10,147 nt of DNA from an uncultured Bacillota bacterium (GTDB taxonomy: Bacteria; Bacillota_I; Bacilli_A; RF39; UBA660), in assembly GCA_947165195.1 (NCBI GenBank), contig CAMUZJ010000040.1, positions 1 through 10,147 of the forward strand, in the 5' to 3' direction. Within the stretch, counting starts at the first letter, position 1. Each line of letters starts with the position of its first letter. The notes under the pieces were generated by a model. That model had not been told where the DNA came from. It made no database searches and saw only the letters and a program-made list of their open reading frames with translations. Of the stretch, positions 5,464-10,147 are shown in pieces. The translations under genes and the position numbers were made by a program.

Positions 5464-8016
5464 TTATTTTTTCTCTTTTGCTTCTTTATTTAATTCATAT
5501 AAGTAACTTAAGGCATCCATTGGAGTCATTTCTAATGGATTAATTGCTTTTAATTTTTCAACGATTGGATTTGTTTTTTGTTCTGCTTCGCTCTCTGTTA
5601 ATTCAAATAAACTAGTTTGTGTAAATGTCTCTTTCTTAATACTTTTCTTTTCATAGACATTTAGTATTTCATCGGCTCTTTTGATTAGTGATTCAGGTAA
5701 CTTCGCAAGACTTGCTACATGAATACCATAACTTTTATCCACTGCTCCTTGTTTTACTTTGTGTAGGAAAGTTACTTTTCCATTTTCTTCTATAGCGGAT
5801 ACGTGAACATTTTTTAAATGTTTTAAGTCTTTTTCTAGAACAGTTAACTCATGGTAGTGAGTAGAAAACATAGTCTTTGCTTTTATCTTATCATGAATAT
5901 ATTCTAAAATAGCTTGTGCTAGACTCATACCATCATAAGTTGCTGTACCACGTCCTAATTCATCGAATAGAATTAAACTATTCTCAGTTGCTTCACTAAT
6001 TGCGTAATTAGCTTCTTTCATTTCTACCATAAAAGTAGATTCCCCACTTACTAAGTCATCACTGGCTCCTATTCTTGTAAATATCTTATCAAATATTGGC
6101 ATAGTAGCACTTTTACAAGGTACAAAGCATCCTATTTGAGCCATAATTACCGTAATGGCACATTGTCTCATATAAGTAGATTTACCAGCCATATTAGGCC
6201 CTGTAATTAGTAAAATATCGGTTGTTTTATCCATGATAATATCGTTAGCTATATACTTTTCTTTCATTACTTGTTCTACTACTGGATGACGACAATCGAT
6301 AAGCTTAATAACTTTTTCATCGGTAAGTTCTGGTCTTACAAATTTATAATTATCTGAGACAATAGAGAAAGATTGTAACATATCTACTTCTGATAAAATT
6401 CTTGCTACTCTTTGAAGTTTAGAAGTATATCGTTTTACAACTTCTCGAATATCCATAAATAGTTTAAACTCTAAATTGATTATTTTTTCTTCTGCTCCTA
6501 GAATTATATTTTCTTTTTCTTTTAATTCTTTCGTTATATATCTTTCACAGTTAGCTAGTGTTTGTTTTCTCTCATACCCATATTCTTCTTTTACTAGATT
6601 TAGTTGGCTTTTCGATACTTCTATAAAATAGCCAAATACTTTATTAAAGCCAATTTTTAAATTCTTAATACCTGTTTTTTCTTTTTCTTCTTTTTCTAGA
6701 TTTAATATAAAGTCTTTGGAATTACTACTAATACTTTTTAATTCATCTAATTCTTTGCTATATCCTTCTTTGATTAGTCTTCCTTCATGTAGAGTAAATG
6801 GTGCATCTTCATTGATAGATTTATCTAATAAGGAATATAAGTCATCAAATACTTCTATTTTTTTGTCGTATTTTACTTCTTCTAATATTTCTTTTATTCT
6901 AGGGAGTGCATGAAGAGATGTTTTTAGTTGTAGTAAGTCTTTGGCATTTAAATTTCCATAGGTAATACGCCCTACTATTCTTTCTAAATCGTATACATTG
7001 TTTAATTCTTTGATTAAGTCATCTCTTAGAATAAATTCTGTTGATAGTTTAGAGCATAGGTCATATCTTCTTTCTATTTCTTTTCTGTTTGTTAATGGGT
7101 TTTCAATACTTGTTTTTAGAAAACGGGATCCCATAGCTGTTTTACATTTATCTAGTAACCATAGAAGGCTATATTGTCTTTCTCTATTTCGAAGGGTTTC
7201 TACTAATTCTAAGTTTTTCTTAGTATTGACATCAAACTCTAGATATTCACTTGCTTTTACTATGGTTGCTTTTTGTAAGTGATGCATATCTCCTTTTTTG
7301 GTATCAATAATGTAGTATAGTAAGTGTTTTAGTGTTTTTACAATTCTTATATCTTCTATCTCTTTATAGATATATTCATAGTTTTTATCTTCTAATTCTT
7401 CTTTGGTAATTGTTACTAGTATTTCATGTTGTGTTCTTAGAGTATCTACAATTTCTCTATCGATATCATCATTTACTATGACTTCTTTAAAGTTATGGCG
7501 AGTTATTTCTTTGATTACTCTATCACTTTCTCCTTCTACTAAAGAGCAATATACTTCTCCTGTTGAAATATCGATATAGCTGATTCCAAAACAGTAGGAG
7601 AAGGCATAGATATTGGCGATAAAGTTATTGCTTTTACTATCCATATTGGAGTCAATTCTAGTACCTTTTGTAACTACTTGTATGACATCTCTTTTTACCA
7701 TACCTTTCGTCTCTTTTGGATCTTCTAATTGCTCAACGATTGCTACTTTATATCCTTTATCGATTAATTGATCTACGTAACCTGCATAAGCATGATGTGG
7801 AATTCCACACATAGGAACTCTCTCTTCTAATCCCGCTTGTTTTCCAGTTAGAGTTAATTCTAATAATCTAGATACTAAAATTGCATCATCAAAAAACATC
7901 TCATAGAAATCCCCTAATCGAAAGAAGATAATAGTATCATCATATTTATCTTTTATTTCCATGTATTGTTGCATCATGGGACTTAATTTTGTTCTATCTA
8001 CTTCACTACGTTTCAT
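5464..8016 (-). CDS. mutS: DNA mismatch repair protein MutS
   Basis: MutS binds mismatches and small loops in DNA as a dimer and signals repair through ATP-driven clamp formation. The protein has 850 residues, normal for the family. The mismatch-reading motif GDFYE places Phe37 and Glu39 at the expected sites. Connector, lever and clamp domains follow. The ATPase domain has Walker A GPNMAGKST (606-614), Walker B with FDELGRGT (684-691) and STHYHE (718-723). Near the C-terminus QTSLF (800-804) fits the sliding-clamp binding motif. The frame is open 23 codons further upstream, to 8085, but that stretch reads across the preceding terminator and promoter. The ATG at 8016 has GGTGG at proper spacing and begins MKRSEVDRTKLSPMMQQY, as usual for MutS. 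No mutL is present in the window. The next gene, nusB, begins about 50 bases downstream without a terminator between. Confidence 0.97.
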   Translation of the reverse strand: MKRSEVDRTKLSPMMQQYMEIKDKYDDTIIFFRLGDFYEMFFDDAILVSRLLELTLTGKQAGLEERVPMCGIPHHAYAGYVDQLIDKGYKVAIVEQLEDPKETKGMVKRDVIQVVTKGTRIDSNMDSKSNNFIANIYAFSYCFGISYIDISTGEVYCSLVEGESDRVIKEITRHNFKEVIVNDDIDREIVDTLRTQHEILVTITKEELEDKNYEYIYKEIEDIRIVKTLKHLLYYIIDTKKGDMHHLQKATIVKASEYLEFDVNTKKNLELVETLRNRERQYSLLWLLDKCKTAMGSRFLKTSIENPLTNRKEIERRYDLCSKLSTEFILRDDLIKELNNVYDLERIVGRITYGNLNAKDLLQLKTSLHALPRIKEILEEVKYDKKIEVFDDLYSLLDKSINEDAPFTLHEGRLIKEGYSKELDELKSISSNSKDFILNLEKEEKEKTGIKNLKIGFNKVFGYFIEVSKSQLNLVKEEYGYERKQTLANCERYITKELKEKENIILGAEEKIINLEFKLFMDIREVVKRYTSKLQRVARILSEVDMLQSFSIVSDNYKFVRPELTDEKVIKLIDCRHPVVEQVMKEKYIANDIIMDKTTDILLITGPNMAGKSTYMRQCAITVIMAQIGCFVPCKSATMPIFDKIFTRIGASDDLVSGESTFMVEMKEANYAISEATENSLILFDELGRGTATYDGMSLAQAILEYIHDKIKAKTMFSTHYHELTVLEKDLKHLKNVHVSAIEENGKVTFLHKVKQGAVDKSYGIHVASLAKLPESLIKRADEILNVYEKKSIKKETFTQTSLFELTESEAEQKTNPIVEKLKAINPLEMTPMDALSYLYELNKEAKEKK

Positions 8017-8035
8017 TTTTTTCACCACTTTAATT

Positions 8036-8064
8036 ATTATACATAATTCATGAAGTAAAAAAAA
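8036..8064 (-). promoter_or_regulatory. Probable mutS promoter
   Basis: A perfect TATAAT lies at 8036-8041 on the minus strand. The -35 position 17 bases upstream is a T-rich hexamer formed by the U tract of the preceding terminator, so the match there is poor. The predicted start near 8029 leaves a very short leader with the ribosome binding site GGTGG at its beginning. The terminator just upstream makes a local promoter likely, but the exact element is uncertain. Confidence 0.45.
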
Positions 8065-8083
8065 GAAAACTTTGATAGTTTTC
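8057..8083 (-). terminator. Intrinsic terminator after the 34-residue peptide gene
   Basis: Reading the minus strand, GAAAACT, the loop ATCAA and AGTTTTC form a perfect 7-bp hairpin followed directly by eight T residues (8064-8057). It begins 14 bases after the TAG stop of the small peptide gene and separates that gene from mutS. Confidence 0.75.
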
Positions 8084-8096
8084 AAAAATATTTTTT

Positions 8097-8201
8097 CTAT
8101 TCTCCCGTTTTCTCATAATTATCTGCATCACTTGCTACTTTACAAGCACAAAATATGAATAAAATGATAAATAATAGTAGTAATATTCCTAAAATAACCA
8201 T
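8097..8201 (-). CDS. 34-residue single-helix membrane peptide
   Basis: A short reading frame starts with ATG at 8201, preceded by GGAGGGG at a 4-base spacing, and ends in TAG. Residues 2-18 are almost all I, L, V, F and G and would form one transmembrane helix. A CAC-K turn follows (Cys18, Cys20, Lys21), then a polar acidic tail starting VASDADNYEKTGE. There is no positive charge before the helix and a lysine directly after it, which favours the C-terminus facing the cytoplasm. The frame has a good promoter upstream and an intrinsic terminator starting 14 bases after its stop, so the signals for an independent gene are all present. I do not recognise a family. The cysteines do not make a proper lipobox, so a lipoprotein is unlikely. 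A role as membrane peptide, small toxin or subunit cannot be told apart from sequence alone. Confidence 0.65.
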   Translation of the reverse strand: MVILGILLLLFIILFIFCACKVASDADNYEKTGE

Positions 8202-8222
8202 AAAACCCCTCCAGTCGTCTAC

Positions 8223-8251
8223 AATATATCAAAATAGTTTTTATATGTAAA
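8223..8251 (-). promoter_or_regulatory. Promoter of the 34-residue peptide gene
   Basis: The minus strand shows TTTACA (8246-8251) and TATATT (8223-8228) separated by exactly 17 bases, each matching the sigma-A consensus at five of six positions. Transcription would begin about 7 bases downstream, giving a leader of roughly 15 bases that ends in the strong ribosome binding site GGAGGGG. This makes the small gene independent of the NTPase upstream. Confidence 0.65.
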
Positions 8252-8352
8252 ACGAGTGATTTTTCTTTTTATAATTATATTAGTTCCCAAATTGTTAGAA
8301 TCTATTCTAGAAATAGTATTTTTAAAAATATTTTTCGCATAATATACAAGTT

Positions 8353-9996
8353 CTATTGTATTTGTAAAATATTATAGTATTCGTTTAATATGGTAATTCT
8401 ATGTTTTCCAATTTTGGTTGCTGTCTGATACATATCATTGGATATTTGTATTAGTAAGTTTAATAATTTTCTTTTATTTTGGGAATCATCACTAGATGTT
8501 ATTCCTTTCCATATTTCTTGTACATATTCCCATGTTGTAGTATCTATTTCTCCATCTAAATTTGGAATAAATAGTTTTTTATTTCTTAGAATACTTAATA
8601 CTTCTTCTAAATCATTCATATTTTTAAACTCTGTTCCTAAGATAAAGGTAATTAGATTGGCTATTCGTTTTTTATCATAAATTCCTAATTCATACGAATT
8701 TAGATTCCTTTCATAGTGATACATAAAGTATTTATAAACGATTTTATCTTTTAATATACGATATGTATTTAATGCATCATCTGTTACATTTCCTTCATGT
8801 TGCATTTTTAGTATTAAATTAAATAAACTAATTTCTTCACATTTTATATTTTCGATATAACTGTCCATAATTTTAATAATATCTTCTTCTACTAATAATT
8901 CTTTTTTTCCTATTAAGTCGGCATAAAAGTAATAGTCATATAATTTGTTATACCAAAGAGAAATAGATAGTGTATTGTTATATTTAAGTATGGAAGTTTT
9001 CATAAATTTCTTGATTCTTTTTTCTATTTTTTCATAAGAGCAATAGAATAAGTCTTTTTCTTTTTTCTCTTCACTACATTCTTTTACTTGTTTAAAGAAT
9101 AAATTTATTTTTAAGTAATTTGTCTCTATATTTTCTTGATCATAGATAGATATTATATAAGATACTAATTCTTCTCTAGAGACTGGATAAGTAATATCTG
9201 CCATGTAATTGCTAACAATTTCTTTTATGATGGGTTCATTATCTTTTAAAAGGTCTTTTCTTTTTTCTATTGTAGTTGCAAAACAAATATTGGTAATAGT
9301 ATTGATATCTGCTTTTGATAAGTCTTTTCTTTCTATTGAGTTTAGTACTGTTTTAGAAAAGTCTATCATCTTTTTTATGGTTCTTAAGTTTTTTATTTTA
9401 TATTGTTCTAAGAAATTTGTTAGATAGTTATTAAATTTTTCTTCTGTAATAACTTCTTCTATGTTTATTTTATTAGAGTTTATTATATTATGGATAGCTT
9501 CTTCACAGTACTGTTTTATTTTATAGACTTCTTCTATTATTTCACTACATTTATGAAACTCTTCTACTTCTTTGATTTGTTTGGTATTGCTAATAATAAT
9601 GATTTTTATATTTTGTATTTTTTCTATCGTGTAAATAAATCCAAATATGTCTTGATAGGTAATATTGGTACTTTTCTTTTCTAAGTCATCGACTACTACA
9701 TTTAATTCGTAAGGATTCGCTTCATTTATCTCTTTTTGAATTATTTCGGAAGTAATCGATAGGTTCTCATAATATTTACAAATCTTCGATAATTTATCGT
9801 TTTTAGAAGATAATTCTAGTAAGAAATTTCTTTCTAATTCTTCTAAAGATTTTATCCCATATAAGGAAATATAAATAGGATTTTTCTTTTTTAAATATTC
9901 TTTTATTGTATAAGTTTTTCCTATTCCAGTAACACCATCTACTAATACTATTCTTTTATTTTCTTTTAATTTATTTTGTAGTTCTTCTATATTCAT
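8353..9996 (-). CDS. KAP/STAND-like P-loop NTPase, 547 residues
   Basis: The N-terminus carries a clear Walker A motif, GVTGIGKT, at residues 21-28. A hydrophobic Walker B strand ending in DDLE follows at 98-106. A sensor-1-like strand, KIIIISNTKQ, lies at 131-140, and NLRTIKKMIDF at 203-213 resembles the NxR region that closes the ATPase core. The segment YISLYGIKSLEEL (42-54), just after Walker A, is reminiscent of a group of bacterial KAP-type P-loop ATPases. After about residue 215 the protein is all-helical and I recognise no second domain. No membrane helix or signal peptide is visible. The start follows AGGGTGG by 5 bases. The gene is visibly AT-richer than mutS. Some KAP ATPases, such as PifA of plasmid F, block phages, but nothing here proves a defence role. 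Other P-loop families, including signalling STAND proteins, remain possible. Confidence 0.75.
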   Translation of the reverse strand: MNIEELQNKLKENKRIVLVDGVTGIGKTYTIKEYLKKKNPIYISLYGIKSLEELERNFLLELSSKNDKLSKICKYYENLSITSEIIQKEINEANPYELNVVVDDLEKKSTNITYQDIFGFIYTIEKIQNIKIIIISNTKQIKEVEEFHKCSEIIEEVYKIKQYCEEAIHNIINSNKINIEEVITEEKFNNYLTNFLEQYKIKNLRTIKKMIDFSKTVLNSIERKDLSKADINTITNICFATTIEKRKDLLKDNEPIIKEIVSNYMADITYPVSREELVSYIISIYDQENIETNYLKINLFFKQVKECSEEKKEKDLFYCSYEKIEKRIKKFMKTSILKYNNTLSISLWYNKLYDYYFYADLIGKKELLVEEDIIKIMDSYIENIKCEEISLFNLILKMQHEGNVTDDALNTYRILKDKIVYKYFMYHYERNLNSYELGIYDKKRIANLITFILGTEFKNMNDLEEVLSILRNKKLFIPNLDGEIDTTTWEYVQEIWKGITSSDDSQNKRKLLNLLIQISNDMYQTATKIGKHRITILNEYYNILQIQ

Positions 9997-10021
9997 AAAA
10001 CCACCCTATCTTATTATTTTA

Positions 10022-10037
10022 AAGGTTTTTATACCTT
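10022..10037 (-). repeat. Short inverted repeat in the NTPase leader
   Basis: Perfect 5-base arms AAGGT and ACCTT are separated by six A/T bases. The repeat lies between the predicted transcription start (near 10042) and the ribosome binding site AGGGTGG. In RNA it would make a small hairpin about 15 bases upstream of the ribosome binding site. There is no long U run, so it is not a convincing terminator. It could be an operator, a stability element or chance. Confidence 0.35.
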
Positions 10038-10042
10038 CTTAT

Positions 10043-10147
10043 AAGTAGAGTATATCAAATTTCATTTGATTTCACTATAAATTAATGATCTTGTTAGTGG
10101 ATTTTCTATAAAATATTCTCTACTATAGGCTTTTAGTAGAGTTAGAA
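10043..10147 (-). promoter_or_regulatory. Structured promoter region upstream of the NTPase gene
   Basis: On the minus strand an extended -10 element, TGATATACT, has its TATACT hexamer at 10049-10054. The -35 position 17 bases upstream reads only TAGTGA, which is weak, so the TG extension would have to compensate. A perfect palindrome (7-base arms ATCAAAT and ATTTGAT, 3-base centre) at 10054-10070 lies between the -10 and -35 positions, where a repressor operator is often found. Further upstream, 8-base arms CTCTACTA and TAGTAGAG form a perfect inverted repeat at 10118-10141 with an 8-base loop. A start near 10042 would give a leader of about 45 bases. No gene is visible in the 151 bases above the NTPase start. 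The promoter call is inference from motif matching. Confidence 0.5.

Noticed and set aside
8017..8085. A 23-codon N-terminal extension of MutS, open to an ATG at 8085
   Set aside because: It reads through the preceding terminator and the probable mutS promoter, is rich in random hydrophobic residues, and the ATG at 8016 has a good ribosome binding site and the normal family start.
8139..8150. Lipoprotein signal at the cysteines of the 34-residue peptide
   Set aside because: The residues before each cysteine do not fit the lipobox, and the N-terminus has no positive charge.
8296..8316. Overlapping short palindromes (TAGAAT-CT-ATTCTA and CTATT/AATAG) after the NTPase stop as a terminator or operator
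   Set aside because: No U tract follows on the minus strand, stems are short and AT-only at the core, and the site is about 45 bases from the nearest promoter element. Chance is likely in such AT-rich DNA.
10118..10141. Inverted repeat as a terminator of an upstream gene
   Set aside because: The tail on the minus strand is AATATTTT, not a run of T, the stem is AT-rich, and no upstream gene end is visible. It is kept only as a possible regulatory repeat.

Overview
The window comes from a low-GC bacterium of the Firmicutes/Bacilli type, possibly one of the reduced gut lineages near Erysipelotrichia or the former Tenericutes. This rests on the AT-rich DNA, strong AGGAGG-type ribosome binding sites, consensus-like TTGACA/TATAAT promoters, U-tailed intrinsic terminators and DUF975 membrane proteins. 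Tryptophan codons that I checked are TGG, so the code looks standard. All nine genes lie on the minus strand. Seven end in TAA, two in TAG and none in TGA. Gene order below follows transcription, from high to low coordinates.

Upstream part (10147 to 8097). A 151-base leader region holds a probable extended -10 promoter, a perfect palindrome inside that promoter and several inverted repeats. It drives a 547-residue P-loop NTPase (9996-8353) that resembles KAP/STAND-type ATPases and is visibly more AT-rich than the housekeeping genes. Next comes a 34-residue single-helix membrane peptide (8201-8097). It has its own promoter, a strong ribosome binding site and a terminator, so it forms a complete miniature transcription unit.

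Housekeeping part (8041 to 3284). A promoter just upstream leads into mutS, nusB, xseA and xseB, tightly spaced and probably co-transcribed: mismatch recognition, an antitermination factor, and both subunits of exonuclease VII. The mutL, folD, ispA and dxs genes that often sit beside these genes in other Firmicutes are absent here. A weak terminator-like hairpin with seven U residues sits between nusB and xseA and may lower exonuclease VII expression relative to mutS and nusB. A 13-bp inverted repeat closes the operon.

Membrane-protein part (3302 to 4). Two tandem DUF975 paralogues each have their own promoter and terminator. They arose by duplication and still share nearly identical DNA blocks. 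The last gene, also with its own good promoter, encodes a 569-residue protein with an N-terminal beta-rich region, a two-helix membrane hairpin and long coiled coils. I do not recognise its function.

No tRNA, rRNA, riboswitch, CRISPR array or insertion sequence was seen. No stretch longer than about 150 bases lacks a gene. The least explained items are the NTPase with its structured leader, the 34-residue peptide, and the coiled-coil membrane-hairpin protein.
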